Notes: generated by a model not told the origin, from the sequence alone. A DNA stretch of 64,000 nt from Marinoscillum pacificum (GCF_024714495.1 NZ_JAMZMJ010000016.1:55505-119504), one strand, 5' to 3'; counted from the stretch's first letter, positions 26,362-35,989 are shown. Translations and numbers: made by a program.

Positions 26362-27921
26362 TTATCGTGCTAAACCTTTAATGGAGAAAAGAATGCTTCC
26401 TTCGCTTGAATCTGAATTGTCAGCATCTGGGAAGGCCTTAGGATCAGTAAACTGCCCTTCGGCAGGTTCCCAGCCATGATTTTGAGTAATCATTAAGAAG
26501 GTGCTTTCGTCTCCACCTACTACATCAGTTACATCAATCATTCCAGTGATCTCCCACATACTACCAGCAGTGCCATACCCTAACGTTTCTGCGGTCGTTT
26601 GATCACATTCTAGAACAACTTTTAGTTCACCAGTTGCAATGTTGTATTGATATAGTCTGGCGAAGTGGTCTGCAGCTGTTTTGTTTGGGTAGCTAGCAAC
26701 CACTCCATTTGGATCTTCCTGAATGTATAAATAGTTTTCTGTTGCAACAATATTGTCAGGACTGTGGAATGCCTCAGCTACACCGCCTACTTTGTCTCCA
26801 TCAAGGATGCAGGTGATCTTAGCAGCTCTAGTTGGGTCTGAGTCATTGAGTACTACCTTATATACTCTACCTGTTTGTGAACCTTTGTCTTGAAGACTTT
26901 CTCGGTTTCTACCTGTTACACAAAAGTAGATTTCTCTTTCATTTGAAGCACTTCCTCTTCTCCAGTCAATGTCTTCGAGTCTGGAGAATCCAATTACTCC
27001 TTTTGCTTTAGCTTCTGCATCAAGAAGATCGATTTGAGTTTCTTCCAGTTCAACCCATTCAGCATCGTATTCGGTGCCTTCTTCCATGTCCATTTCGAAG
27101 GTTACTCCTGCTGTACTTACTTTAAGGCCATATAGTTTTCCGGAGTTAAGGTCGCCTCTAGGGCCTACATACATGCCCAGTTGACCTGAAGGTTCTGTAT
27201 TATCGCTGTGATCATCTCCAATGAAGGCAACAGTTGTTCCGGGGAATGCATTTTTGCCAATTACTACGGCATTTTCAGTTGACCATTGGCCTAGTGTTGG
27301 GAGCATTTCAGCGAAACTGGCGTCTTCTGATCTTTTGTATGGACTTGTCACAAAAACACCTTTTGATGCTCCACCCCACTCACCTCCTGAAAGGTATAAT
27401 GGCCCAAATCCATGCTCTTCTGGTGTAATCAGTGATCCGGAACATTGAGCTGTGAAAGCTGTAGCATTTGCGTTCAAGATATACTCACCATAAAATGGGT
27501 TTAAATTTTGATCTAGATAGATTCTTGCGATCGAATAATCCGCCTCAATATTGTTGATCAGTATAAAGCTTGTGTCCGTATCCTTTAAAAGGCCAGCACC
27601 ATCTGCCATACTACCATAAATGAAGTCAGGGGTACTAGGTAGTACATCTTCTGAACTCATAATTACATCAATTTCAATGTTTGAGAAATCACTTGAAATG
27701 GCTAGTACATTGATTGGAGTGTTTGAAGTCTCCAAAGGCGTATAAGGAGGTAATGTGAGGTCTGCGCCATCTTCTCCGTTCTCACCGTTTTCTCCATCTA
27801 CACCATCGATACCGTCCTGGCCATCAATGCCATCTTCTCCAGCAGGTCCTTCGCAACTGAAAATGGCTCCGGTAAACACCATTATCAGGCAGGTTAGTAA
27901 TAATTTTCTTGTTAGTTTCAT
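26362..27921 (-). CDS. PhoX-like (DUF839) lipoprotein with collagen-like Gly-X-Y stretch
   Basis: A 519-aa lipoprotein: signal peptide with lipobox AIFSC, then about ten Gly-X-Y triplets (GEDGIDGQDGIDG..., residues 28-53) that resemble a short collagen-like stalk. The rest is a beta-propeller of the PhoX/DUF839 type, with GFSRLEDIDWRRG, AEAFHSPDNIVATENYLYIQED and RLYQYNIATGEL. PhoX enzymes are Ca/Fe-dependent phosphatases, but ligands cannot be confirmed here, so activity is inferred only. It is the first gene of a two-gene unit with the di-heme peroxidase. Confidence 0.8.
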   Translation of the reverse strand: MKLTRKLLLTCLIMVFTGAIFSCEGPAGEDGIDGQDGIDGVDGENGENGEDGADLTLPPYTPLETSNTPINVLAISSDFSNIEIDVIMSSEDVLPSTPDFIYGSMADGAGLLKDTDTSFILINNIEADYSIARIYLDQNLNPFYGEYILNANATAFTAQCSGSLITPEEHGFGPLYLSGGEWGGASKGVFVTSPYKRSEDASFAEMLPTLGQWSTENAVVIGKNAFPGTTVAFIGDDHSDNTEPSGQLGMYVGPRGDLNSGKLYGLKVSTAGVTFEMDMEEGTEYDAEWVELEETQIDLLDAEAKAKGVIGFSRLEDIDWRRGSASNEREIYFCVTGRNRESLQDKGSQTGRVYKVVLNDSDPTRAAKITCILDGDKVGGVAEAFHSPDNIVATENYLYIQEDPNGVVASYPNKTAADHFARLYQYNIATGELKVVLECDQTTAETLGYGTAGSMWEITGMIDVTDVVGGDESTFLMITQNHGWEPAEGQFTDPKAFPDADNSDSSEGSILFSIKGLAR

Positions 27922-28278
27922 AGTTACAGTAGTCTAGTTTTACTATCGCTAAATAGCACTTTTACTATGTCTCATGAATTACTCTGTTCTTTTGGTTTGG
28001 TTAAGAAAATGGACTTATTCAGTGGATTTGTTTACACCGGCTTTAAGAACTTAATACTGTACTAACTTCAAGGTAAAGTGTAATGGATTGCTTGTTATTC
28101 AAGTGGTTGATCCTAAGTGGATTGTATATTAATGAAGGGTAACTTGAGGGCTTTTTTTACGAGTTGGAATATCAATCTGAATGCCGAAATGGGAGAGTCA
28201 TTTCGAATAGGTATGATAAATAGGGAGATAATTATGGGTAGTTGCAATGTGAGTTTCGGAGCGTATGATTAATGTATG
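27922..28278. other. Gene-free stretch
   Basis: About 360 bases upstream of the PhoX-like gene and downstream of a lipoprotein terminator. I see only short frames (for example a 32-codon frame from 27966) without coding character, and no recognisable RNA element or repeat. It presumably holds the minus-strand promoter for the PhoX-like gene, but no clear TAnnTTTG box was found. Confidence 0.5.
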
Positions 28279-28281
28279 GGC

Positions 28282-28312
28282 ATAAAAAAAGACTCCAATT
28301 GGAGCCTTTTTT
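28282..28312 (-). terminator. Intrinsic terminator of the 71-aa lipoprotein gene
   Basis: An A-rich 5' side with GACTCC, an AATT loop and GGAGCC followed by TTTTTT form a hairpin with one mismatch. It lies about 20 bases past the stop of the minus-strand lipoprotein gene at 28332. Confidence 0.8.
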
Positions 28313-28331
28313 ATGGATCATAACCTTGTTA

Positions 28332-28547
28332 TCAAGGAGCTTCTGACGTTACACTGTCAATTTCAGCTTCTAGACTATCTGTCACTGTGTCAACTTCAAC
28401 CATCATAGTGTCAATTTCGGCTTCTGTCGAGTCTACGGCCATTTCCACTAATTCGTCAACATCAGGAGTTTCAGTTTCTGATTTTTTTTCACCGCCACAT
28501 GCCATCATGGCAAGAGCTAGTACTACTAAGTAGATTTTGGTTTTCAT
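28332..28547 (-). CDS. Small acidic lipoprotein, 71 aa (copy A)
   Basis: A signal peptide with lipobox LAMMAC and a Gly-Gly after the lipidated Cys. The mature part is about 50 residues rich in Glu, Asp, Thr and Val (TEAEIDTMMVEVDTVTDSLEAEID), low in complexity and probably unstructured. It has the same length and layout as the lipoprotein at 29275-29490. Function unknown. Confidence 0.75.
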   Translation of the reverse strand: MKTKIYLVVLALAMMACGGEKKSETETPDVDELVEMAVDSTEAEIDTMMVEVDTVTDSLEAEIDSVTSEAP

Positions 28548-28687
28548 GATAAAATAGATAAATTGTTAGGAATGTCTCATCAATTTAATGTGAATATTAG
28601 ATGATTCCTAATTTTGTGCGAATGTAATATTTAGTTAGACAATTCTAAGCTAGTCATCCACTAATTATTTTTATCATTAAAAAGTGC

Positions 28688-29272
28688 TTATTCCTTGCCA
28701 ATAGCGGTCTTTTGAGTCTTTATTTTTTCTTTTAACTCTTGGATTTTCTGTTTGGCCTTGGCAATGGCTTCTTCCTTCTTGCTGATCTCCTCTTCAGAGA
28801 CTTCACCCTTTGATTTGACTTCTTCTAGTCTTGCTTCTGCTTGTGCAATTTTTTCTTCAGACGCTTTAACAGCTTTTTCACTCTTCTCAATTTCGTTTTC
28901 AAGCTCAGCGTGTTTTGTTGCTGCTTTTTGTTTGGCTTCCTCTGATCTCAACTGGCCAAATTCCTTGCCGCTCAGTTCGCCTTTCGTTTTGCCATATGCA
29001 TTACCCTGAGCAGAATCAGGCATTGCTTTCACTTCTTTCTGCTTCTTCTCTTTTTTCATGGAGTCTGCCTTAGTGCCTTTTTCTTTCATTTTGTCTTCGG
29101 CATCTTCATCATCTTCTTCCTCTGCAGACTTTTCCTTGCCAGGTTTGTTGCCTTTTTTTTCTTTGGATTGTTCGCTTTTATCCTTGCCCTTTCCTTGTCC
29201 TTGAGCAATTAAGGATGGTGATGCCATGAGCATTAGCATGGCAAATACTAATGTTAGGGATAGTTTTTTCAT
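28688..29272 (-). CDS. Secreted Lys/Glu-rich coiled-coil protein, 194 aa
   Basis: I do not recognise the family. A clear signal peptide (LTLVFAMLMLMASPSLIAQ) is followed by a highly charged low-complexity stretch (GKGKDKSEQSKEKKGNKPGK, then acidic). A short conserved-looking segment follows (GNAYGKTKGELSGKEFGQLR, residues about 92-111), and the last 80 residues form a long coiled coil (EKIAQAEARLEEVKSKG...). It starts 2 bases after the stop of the upstream small lipoprotein gene, so the two are likely one operon. Confidence 0.75.
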   Translation of the reverse strand: MKKLSLTLVFAMLMLMASPSLIAQGQGKGKDKSEQSKEKKGNKPGKEKSAEEEDDEDAEDKMKEKGTKADSMKKEKKQKEVKAMPDSAQGNAYGKTKGELSGKEFGQLRSEEAKQKAATKHAELENEIEKSEKAVKASEEKIAQAEARLEEVKSKGEVSEEEISKKEEAIAKAKQKIQELKEKIKTQKTAIGKE

Positions 29273-29274
29273 GA

Positions 29275-29490
29275 TTAGATGTCGCTTAATAGTGAGTCAA
29301 TTTCTTCTACAGTTGCTTCAGTTTCTGAGTGGAGATCGGTTTTCATCTCATCTACAGCTATGCTTATAGAATCGATAACAGCAGTTTCATCGATTGTTGC
29401 TTCAGATGTTTGCTCAGTGGTGGTACCACTGCCTCCACAAGACATGATCATAATAGTTGCCAGGGCAACGAAGTAAGTTTGAATTTTCAT
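29275..29490 (-). CDS. Small acidic lipoprotein, 71 aa (copy B)
   Basis: I start at ATG 29488-29490 because the protein then opens with a lipoprotein signal (YFVALATIMIMSCGGSG); a longer frame to 29565 would run through the upstream terminator. The mature part is a Thr/Ser/Glu-rich acidic peptide ending VEEIDSLLSDI. It parallels the 71-aa lipoprotein at 28332 in length, lipobox context (CGG) and composition, which suggests a duplication around the coiled-coil gene. Confidence 0.7.
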   Translation of the reverse strand: MKIQTYFVALATIMIMSCGGSGTTTEQTSEATIDETAVIDSISIAVDEMKTDLHSETEATVEEIDSLLSDI

Positions 29491-29548
29491 TTGGTTAACT
29501 AGGTTTGTATTCATTGAATCTACGAAAGAATTGCTGGAAAATAAAAAA

Positions 29549-29574
29549 GCCCGTCGCAAGAGCAACGGGCTTCA
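29549..29574 (-). terminator. Intrinsic terminator of the iscA-like gene
   Basis: AAGCCCGT and ACGGGCTT form an eight-pair stem, with a T-rich run on the minus strand. It lies about 20 bases beyond the minus-strand stop at 29597. Confidence 0.85.
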
Positions 29575-29596
29575 TTTTAAGGTTTTTTACTTTCAG

Positions 29597-29923
29597 TTAG
29601 ATGGAGAAGCTTTCTCCACACCCACAAGTTCTTGTAGCATTAGGATTGATGAACTGAAATCCTTTTCCATTTAATCCATCAGAAAAGTCAAGTGTGGTAC
29701 CCAACAAGTAAAGAATACTCTTCTTGTCCACAATCACCTTTACTCCTTTGTCTTCAAATACTTCGTCAGTGTCAGTGAGCTTGTCATCAAACAACAAGTC
29801 ATACATTAATCCAGAACATCCTCCACCTTTTACAGCCACACGAATGTTATGGCTAGGTGAATGACCCTCTTCGGTTCTTAATTCTGCTATTCGCTCTTTT
29901 GCTTTATCTGTAACGTTGATCAT
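29597..29923 (-). CDS. HesB/IscA-family iron-sulfur cluster assembly protein
   Basis: An A-type carrier or scaffold that passes Fe-S clusters to target enzymes. The three conserved cysteines are visible in GGGCSGLMY and in CGCGESF at the C-terminus. I start at the ATG at 29921-29923 (MINVTDKAKERI, 108 aa); an ATG four codons earlier (29935) overlaps the upstream gene. Which paralogue it is (IscA, SufA or ErpA) cannot be decided. It follows a conserved hypothetical gene closely on the same strand. Confidence 0.92.
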   Translation of the reverse strand: MINVTDKAKERIAELRTEEGHSPSHNIRVAVKGGGCSGLMYDLLFDDKLTDTDEVFEDKGVKVIVDKKSILYLLGTTLDFSDGLNGKGFQFINPNATRTCGCGESFSI

Positions 29924-29927
29924 GATC

Positions 29928-30335
29928 TTATGCAATTGGGTTTAACACTACACTAAACACAGTCAGGTTGTTCATATCTCTTCCATAATAGAGTTTGTCC
30001 AAAGCATCATAGATGTTTTTGGCTCTAAAATAGGATGTCTGAAGCTCACCCATTCCTTTGGTTGTCCATTGGATCGTATACGAGCTTTCTTTCTCCTTAT
30101 GTGTTTTCACATAGTCCAACATTTTATTGAGCACATCTGTCTTATCAAATCCTGTGATGGATTTAAACAAGAAAGATTGGTTGTGCCTTGGATTGACAGT
30201 GATCAGGTCAAGCTTCACTTTTCCTTCCGTGCTTGTAAATTCAAACACCAATTCACTGCTTTTCAATCCCAGGAAATTGATTATTTCATTCTGAATCCTG
30301 GCCGCCTCCACATGGACATCTGTCCTATACTCCAT
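29928..30335 (-). CDS. Conserved hypothetical protein, 135 aa
   Basis: No family recognised. A soluble alpha/beta protein without a signal peptide, with aromatic-rich segments NQSFLFKSITGFD and YTIQWTTKGMGELQTSYFRAKN. It is upstream of the IscA-like gene with a 4-base gap (or small overlap), so both are probably co-transcribed. The context may hint at an iron-sulfur connection, but that is only inference. Confidence 0.75.
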   Translation of the reverse strand: MEYRTDVHVEAARIQNEIINFLGLKSSELVFEFTSTEGKVKLDLITVNPRHNQSFLFKSITGFDKTDVLNKMLDYVKTHKEKESSYTIQWTTKGMGELQTSYFRAKNIYDALDKLYYGRDMNNLTVFSVVLNPIA

Positions 30336-30435
30336 AAAATGTTGAGTTTACTTAAAAATACAACAACTCTGGAAACCTTTCAAATCCTGTAAAAGTTTCC
30401 TCATTTTTGCGAAATTAATACATAATCCACAGATC

Positions 30436-30840
30436 ATGGTCAGAATTGAGCACATCGGCATAGCAGTTAAAGAATTGGATAAAGCCAATGAACTATTTAC
30501 CAGATTATTTGGTGAACAACAGTACAAAGAAGAAACCGTAGAAAGCGAGCATGTCACAACTTCGTTTTTCAAGGTTGGTCCAAATAAAATTGAGCTGTTA
30601 GAAGCTAATGCGGCTGATAGTGCTATTTCTAAATACATTGGCAAACGTGGAGAAGGCATTCATCACATTGCTTTTGAAGTGGATGATATAGAAGCGGAAA
30701 TGAAGCGATTGGCAAGGGAAGGTTTTCAACTGTTAAATGAAAAGCCTAAAAAGGGTGCCGATAATAAATTAGTGTGCTTTCTGCATCCAAAAACAACTAA
30801 TGGGGTGCTAGTAGAGTTGTGTCAGGAAATCAAATCATAA
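30436..30840 (+). CDS. mce: Methylmalonyl-CoA epimerase
   Basis: Interconverts (S)- and (R)-methylmalonyl-CoA in propionate metabolism. The 134-aa protein is a glyoxalase/VOC-fold enzyme with metal ligands visible at His6 (RIEHIGIAV), in GIHHIAFEVDDI and in GVLVELCQ near the end. Its partner mutase is not in this window. The gene starts 100 bases from the divergent hypothetical gene and runs 3 bases ahead of thiL. Confidence 0.93.
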   Translation: MVRIEHIGIAVKELDKANELFTRLFGEQQYKEETVESEHVTTSFFKVGPNKIELLEANAADSAISKYIGKRGEGIHHIAFEVDDIEAEMKRLAREGFQLLNEKPKKGADNKLVCFLHPKTTNGVLVELCQEIKS

Positions 30841-30843
30841 ATA

Positions 30844-31875
30844 ATGAGCGACGAAAAAAGAACAGAAGTAGGAGAGTTAGGAGAGTTTGGTTTGATCGAC
30901 CATTTAAGTAAAGAGATTAAGTTTTATAACGAAAAGACAGTCAAAGGGATTGGTGACGATGCCGCTGTGATGGACTTGGGTGATGAATATTTAGTTACTA
31001 CAACCGATATGTTGGTTGAGGGTATTCATTTTGACCTGAGCTATATTCCTTTGAAGCATTTAGGTTATAAGGCTATTGCGGTAAATGTTTCAGATATCGC
31101 TGCAATGAACGCCACTCCTCAACAGGTTACAGTCAGTCTTGCACTGAGTAATCGATTTTCGGTGGAAGCCTTGGAAGTTCTTTACGAAGGTATTCGATTG
31201 GCTTGTGAAGATTACCGGGTTGACTTTGTAGGTGGTGATACGACTGCATCACGTAGTGGAATTGTGATTTCTGTTACTGCTTTAGGTACTGTGGCCAAAG
31301 ACAAAATAACTTATAGGTCTGGTGCTGGTGAAGGAGATATCCTTTGTGTGACAGGTGATCTTGGTGGAGCTTATATAGGATTACAGGTTCTGGAAAGGGA
31401 GAAGCAAGAGTTTTTAGGCAATCCGGATATGCAGCCAAAACTGGATAATTATCCATATGTAGTGGGGCGTCAGTTGAAGCCTATGGCTAGAATGAATATA
31501 GTGCATGAGTTGGCGGAGTTGGGAGTTGTTCCTACTTCTATGATGGATGTGTCAGATGGTTTAGCATCAGAGGTTTTTCATTTATGTAAGCATTCAGGAT
31601 TAGGTGCTGCGATCTATGAGGACAAACTTCCAATTGATAAGGAGACTTATGAGACTGCAGCAGAGTTTTCTATTGATCCAAATACCTGTGCTCTGAATGG
31701 TGGGGAAGATTATGAATTGCTATTTACTCTGAAGCAGGAAGATTTTGATAAAATCAAGAACCACTCTGATATTCATACTATCGGATATATGCAAAGTGCT
31801 GATAAAGGGAAGGTGATGGTAACCCGCGGTGGTAATACTATTTCATTGCAAGCACAGGGCTGGAAACACTTCTAA
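30844..31875 (+). CDS. thiL: Thiamine-monophosphate kinase
   Basis: Phosphorylates thiamine phosphate to thiamine diphosphate, the last step of the pathway. The 343-aa protein has the AIR-synthase-like fold with GIGDDAAVM, TTTDMLVEGIHFD, KAIAVNVSDIAAMNA, VGGDTTAS, CVTGDLGGA, MDVSDGLASE and NGGEDYELLFT. No TPP riboswitch is seen upstream, consistent with its position in a constitutive pair with mce. A strong terminator follows. Confidence 0.95.
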   Translation: MSDEKRTEVGELGEFGLIDHLSKEIKFYNEKTVKGIGDDAAVMDLGDEYLVTTTDMLVEGIHFDLSYIPLKHLGYKAIAVNVSDIAAMNATPQQVTVSLALSNRFSVEALEVLYEGIRLACEDYRVDFVGGDTTASRSGIVISVTALGTVAKDKITYRSGAGEGDILCVTGDLGGAYIGLQVLEREKQEFLGNPDMQPKLDNYPYVVGRQLKPMARMNIVHELAELGVVPTSMMDVSDGLASEVFHLCKHSGLGAAIYEDKLPIDKETYETAAEFSIDPNTCALNGGEDYELLFTLKQEDFDKIKNHSDIHTIGYMQSADKGKVMVTRGGNTISLQAQGWKHF

Positions 31876-31880
31876 AAAAT

Positions 31881-31912
31881 AAAGCCGTTCGCTAATCAGC
31901 GAACGGCTTTTT
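31881..31912 (+). terminator. Bidirectional intrinsic terminator
   Basis: AAAGCCGTTCGCT pairs perfectly over 13 bases with AGCGAACGGCTTT around an AATC loop, followed by T residues. It lies between the convergent thiL and YceI genes and can serve both. Confidence 0.92.
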
Positions 31913-31941
31913 CCTCTAACCTATACTTGATCTTAAATCAA

Positions 31942-32520
31942 TTATTTTGCACTTACAATCTTAATTTTAAGATCGAAGTTGTCATAGATAGTTTTGTCTC
32001 CTAAGTCATCGAAGAAACTACCAGAACCATATTTTACGTTGTATTTTGATCTGTCGATTGTCAAAGTAGCAGTAGAGATGACTTTATCGCCAGCAACTAC
32101 AACCTCAGCTGGGAATTCGATTGGTTTAGTAATTCCTTTGATAGTCAAGTCACCATTTACCAGGTATTTGTTGCCACCTTGTTTCTTAGCGCTCTTAAGG
32201 TTGAATGTTGCCGTTGGGTAAGTTTCCACGCCAAAGAAGTCATCAGACTTTAAGTGACCTACTAACTTATCTTTCCACTCACCTTCTAGATCAGAACAAT
32301 CAATAGTTGTCATGTCTACAACAAATGAACCGCTGGTCAATTTTTCACCGGTTAAGTTGAATTCTCCACTTTTTAGAGCAACTGTTCCATTATGTTTTCC
32401 AGTAACTTTTTCAGCATACCATTCTACGGTGCTTTCCGCGGCGTTTACTTTGTAAACCTCATTAACTCCTTCGCCCGAAGAAATCAACGATAATAATGAG
32501 ATAATAATTGATTGTAACAT
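31942..32520 (-). CDS. YceI-family lipocalin-like periplasmic protein
   Basis: A 192-aa protein with a short signal peptide (SIIISLLSLISSGEG) and a complete YceI domain: AAESTVEWYAEKVTGKHNG, LTSGSFVVDMTTIDCSDL, HLKSDDFFGVETYPTATF and LTIKGITKPIEFP. Relatives bind isoprenoid lipids such as polyprenyl pyrophosphate or quinones in the periplasm. The precise ligand here is unknown. Convergent with thiL. Confidence 0.9.
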   Translation of the reverse strand: MLQSIIISLLSLISSGEGVNEVYKVNAAESTVEWYAEKVTGKHNGTVALKSGEFNLTGEKLTSGSFVVDMTTIDCSDLEGEWKDKLVGHLKSDDFFGVETYPTATFNLKSAKKQGGNKYLVNGDLTIKGITKPIEFPAEVVVAGDKVISTATLTIDRSKYNVKYGSGSFFDDLGDKTIYDNFDLKIKIVSAK

Positions 32521-32652
32521 AGTCTTAATTTGTTATTTCAAAGTTTATTATATGTATCTACATATATGTTGTGACAAGGTTAACGTAATTCTTACAAAAG
32601 GGTTTCTTTTTTTGAAAAAAATTATTCTTTCTTCTCCTAATTGGCTTTCAAA

Positions 32653-32660
32653 TAACTTTG
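32653..32660 (+). promoter_or_regulatory. Candidate promoter -7 box
   Basis: TAACTTTG, the same -7 sequence as before the TPR kinases, lies 25 bases before the ATG of the DUF3109 gene. No well-spaced TTG is seen upstream. Confidence 0.45.
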
Positions 32661-32685
32661 CACCATAATCAGAGGTAGACATATT

Positions 32686-33267
32686 ATGATACAGTTGGAG
32701 AATACATTGGTATCTAGTGAAATCAAGGAGCGTTTTTTCGTTTGCAATCTTGACAAATGTAAAGGTGCTTGTTGTGTGGAGGGAGATCTGGGAGCGCCAT
32801 TAGAGAAAGATGAGCTTCCAATGCTAGAAGAAGTGGTAGACGTTGTGAAGCCTTATTTATCAAAGGAAGCTGTTGAGGCTCTTGAGAAACACGGTCCTTA
32901 TTTATTGGATGAAGAAGGTGATTTCAGTACGACTACTATTGACAATAAAGAATGCGCTTTTGCTTATTACGATGATCAGAAAATTCTGAAGTGTGGGATA
33001 GAGCAGGCCTGGAAAGATGGTAAAACGGAATTTCAAAAGCCAATATCATGTCACTTGTATCCCATAAGAGTTGCCAAGCTGCATGAATTCCTGGCCTTAA
33101 ATTATGATCGATGGGATATTTGCTCTCCAGCATGTGATCTTGGGGCAGAGTTAGCTGTTCCGGTCTACAAGTTTTTGGAAGGAGCTTTAGTCAGGCGATT
33201 CGGTCAGAGCTGGTATGATAAGCTGTGTTTAATGATCGAAAAAGGAGAAGATACCGAAGAAGTATGA
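32686..33267 (+). CDS. DUF3109-family cysteine-rich protein
   Basis: A 193-aa cytoplasmic protein of the DUF3109 / YkgJ-like zinc- or iron-binding family. The cysteines are arranged as CNLDKCKGACC near residue 20, then CAF, CGIEQ, CHLYP and CSPAC, consistent with a metal or Fe-S site. The SCHLYPIR and DRWDICSPAC stretches are the family signature. The biochemical role is unknown. It stands alone, with the chemosensory locus starting 187 bases downstream. Confidence 0.85.
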   Translation: MIQLENTLVSSEIKERFFVCNLDKCKGACCVEGDLGAPLEKDELPMLEEVVDVVKPYLSKEAVEALEKHGPYLLDEEGDFSTTTIDNKECAFAYYDDQKILKCGIEQAWKDGKTEFQKPISCHLYPIRVAKLHEFLALNYDRWDICSPACDLGAELAVPVYKFLEGALVRRFGQSWYDKLCLMIEKGEDTEEV

Positions 33268-33454
33268 TTTAGACTTTTATAACTTTAAAAGACACCGCCT
33301 TCATATTACCATTTAACATGTAAGAAACGCACTCAGTAGATTATTATGCCCTTTAGGTCGAATTAAACTGGGTATGTGCCTGAAATCATTTTATTTAGGG
33401 TTAACATTATATGCCCCAAGAATGATTTAGAGCTAACTCTTAATCACAACCAAT

Positions 33455-35974
33455 ATGAAGTACAACCTGACAATTAGGCAAAAAATGATGTATCTAATTG
33501 TGGGACTGACGGTAGTTGTTTACGTCATCTCATTAGGATATATCAGCATTCAATTGCGCGCCAACGCAATTGTAGAGGCAAAACAGCTTGCCGTTACATA
33601 TGCCAATCAGAAAGCAAACGAAATAAAAGCGGTATTAGATGAGGATATGGCCATTGCTAGAAGCATGGCAGATGCTATTGAGTCTTATATTCAACTAGAA
33701 AAACCAACGCGTGATTTTCTGAGAGAATCACTTCTTAAGAATGTGTTGGAAGATAATCCTAAGTATGATGCAACCTGGATGAGTTGGCAATATAAATGGA
33801 TAGACTCGAAATGGAAGCAAGACTATGGTAGAGAACGATTTACCGTTTTTTCTGATAAAGGTACTGTGAAGACCACAACTGTCCTTGCCGAATTAGATGG
33901 CAGTTTAGGAAGTGGTACCTGGGAGTCGTTTCGAAGTGTAAATGGTCCAGATGAGTTAATGACTGAACCATATTGGTATAAGGAATATGGTTCTGAAGAA
34001 GACATTAATGCCGATACAATCCTTGGAGTTTCATCTGTTGTGAGAATTGATATTGATGGACAGTTTGCCGGAGTAATTGGAGCAGACATGACTGTGGGTG
34101 ATTTCAAGGAGATATCCAATATTGATTTTTATGAGAATGGATTTGCTTTTTTAGTTTCCAACAGTGGAGTAATAATATCTCATAAGAATAATAACCTGTA
34201 TAGTCGCTTAATGGATACCTTGAGTATTGTCAAAAACAGCGATGAGGATATTTTAGAAAAAATCAAACAGGCTGAACCTTATTCTTATACAGTATTTGAT
34301 GAGGATTCTGATGAAGATGTATTTGTGGCCTTAGCTCCAATTATAGTAGGTAAGAGTGATAGTCCCTGGTCTGTGGGAATAGTGGTTCCTGTTTCAGAGA
34401 TCACTTCAGCGTTTAATGACACTTTCTTAAAAACATTGATTTTTGCTTTACTGGGTTTGGCTATATTGATAGGAATCACTTATTGGATTTCTTCTAATAT
34501 GGCAAAGTCACTTGAGCAGGCTAGTTTTCTATTGACCAAACTAGCTGAGGGCGACCTTTCAGGCAACAACCGTTTGAAAATTAAGTCTGAAGATGAACTG
34601 GGTACTTTAGCTACGGCCGCCAATAAGCTAATGGATGATCTCATTAAAAAAGCTAATTTCTCTTATGAAATTGGAAGAGGCAATCTCAATTCCGAATTCA
34701 ATATTTCTGGTGATAATGACATGCTAGGTTACTCATTGATTACCATGCGTGAAAACCTGCAGTTACTAAGTAAGGAGACCAAAGCAGTCATTACCAAAGC
34801 AGGGGAAAATGGTGAAATTATGACTGCTCGAATGGATAGCAACTGGGAAGAGGGAGCTTGGAAAGATTTGAGTGAATCGATTAACAATCTGCTGGACACT
34901 GTGTCTACACCATTTACGAAAATCAATGATATGGTCAATGCCATGTCTGAAGGAGACCTTACGGTTAGATATGACGAAAGTGCCAGGGGTGATGTGGAGA
35001 TCATGGCCCTAAGTTTCAATAAAGCCCTGGATAATATCAATGAATTGATTGAGAATATATCTGGCGTGGCATTGGTAGTAGCTGAGTCATCACAGGAAAT
35101 GCTTGCAGTGAGTGAGGAGATGACTATTAATACCAGAGAAATTGCTTCGTCTATTTCGGAAATGTCCAACGGAGCTCAGAATCAGGTGGTGAAGGTAGAC
35201 GAATCCTCATCTCTTGTTGAAGGTATTTTGAGATCTTCCAATGAAATGGGCGAGCAATCAGCCAATATTAATGATGCTGCTCAAGCTGGAGCAGATAGCA
35301 GTGAAAAAGGTCTTGATCTTGTAAAGAAGGTTGGCTTTAGTATGCGTGATATTGCGGCATTTTCTTCTGATACTTTTGATTCGATCCAGGTTTTGACCAA
35401 AAGGTCCAATGAAATTTCTAAAGCACTTAGCGTGATTACAGAAATTGCCTCTCAGACCAACTTACTTGCTTTAAATGCGGCAATTGAGGCTGCTCAGGCA
35501 GGAGATGCTGGGCGTGGGTTTGCGGTAGTCGCTGAGGAGATTAGAAAACTGGCTGAAGACAGCAAACGATCTGCTAAAGATATTGAGAAACTGGTAGGAG
35601 ATGTGCAGAGTGATGTTAGTACAGCAGCGTCTGCCATAGATATGATGAAGAGCAGTGTGAAATCTGGTGAAGATGCTACCAATTTTGCATCTGAGGCCTT
35701 TACCGAGATTACAGAATCTTCATCCAAGACATTGGTTCTGACAGAAGAAATTAGAAAACGTGTACAGCAGCAGATAGAGTCTATTAAAAATGTAGTGACC
35801 ATAACAGAGTCTGTAGTGGTTATTGCAGAGGAAACTGCTGCAGGTACAGAGCAAATTGCGAGCTCTGCAACGGAGCTTTCTGCTGGAATGGATAATTATG
35901 TAGAAAGATCACAAAGTCTATCAGACATTGTGAATGAGCTCAATGAAAGATTAAGTAAATTTAGACTAAAGTAA
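33455..35974 (+). CDS. Methyl-accepting chemotaxis protein with periplasmic Cache sensor
   Basis: An 839-aa receptor. TM1 is at about 12-30, a double-Cache-like ligand domain spans about 31-322 ([36 protein letters not shown]), and TM2 is at about 327-347. HAMP follows, then a second HAMP-like segment ([21 protein letters not shown]) and a long signalling hairpin. The conserved tip with [19 protein letters not shown] lies near 661-685. No C-terminal CheR-tethering pentapeptide is seen. cheW follows after 15 bases. The ligand cannot be told from sequence; Cache domains usually bind small metabolites. Confidence 0.95.
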   Translation: MKYNLTIRQKMMYLIVGLTVVVYVISLGYISIQLRANAIVEAKQLAVTYANQKANEIKAVLDEDMAIARSMADAIESYIQLEKPTRDFLRESLLKNVLEDNPKYDATWMSWQYKWIDSKWKQDYGRERFTVFSDKGTVKTTTVLAELDGSLGSGTWESFRSVNGPDELMTEPYWYKEYGSEEDINADTILGVSSVVRIDIDGQFAGVIGADMTVGDFKEISNIDFYENGFAFLVSNSGVIISHKNNNLYSRLMDTLSIVKNSDEDILEKIKQAEPYSYTVFDEDSDEDVFVALAPIIVGKSDSPWSVGIVVPVSEITSAFNDTFLKTLIFALLGLAILIGITYWISSNMAKSLEQASFLLTKLAEGDLSGNNRLKIKSEDELGTLATAANKLMDDLIKKANFSYEIGRGNLNSEFNISGDNDMLGYSLITMRENLQLLSKETKAVITKAGENGEIMTARMDSNWEEGAWKDLSESINNLLDTVSTPFTKINDMVNAMSEGDLTVRYDESARGDVEIMALSFNKALDNINELIENISGVALVVAESSQEMLAVSEEMTINTREIASSISEMSNGAQNQVVKVDESSSLVEGILRSSNEMGEQSANINDAAQAGADSSEKGLDLVKKVGFSMRDIAAFSSDTFDSIQVLTKRSNEISKALSVITEIASQTNLLALNAAIEAAQAGDAGRGFAVVAEEIRKLAEDSKRSAKDIEKLVGDVQSDVSTAASAIDMMKSSVKSGEDATNFASEAFTEITESSSKTLVLTEEIRKRVQQQIESIKNVVTITESVVVIAEETAAGTEQIASSATELSAGMDNYVERSQSLSDIVNELNERLSKFRLK

Positions 35975-35989
35975 TAGCTTTAACAGCAC

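Noticed and set aside
27755..27937. A Pro/Ser-rich plus-strand frame
   Set aside because: It is the reverse of the Gly-X-Y stretch and signal peptide of the PhoX-like gene.
28752..29009. Ser/Ala-rich plus-strand frame
   Set aside because: Shadow of the Lys/Glu coiled-coil gene on the other strand.
34729..35169. Long minus-strand frames inside the receptor genes
   Set aside because: Ser/Ile-rich shadow frames opposite highly biased MCP coding sequence.
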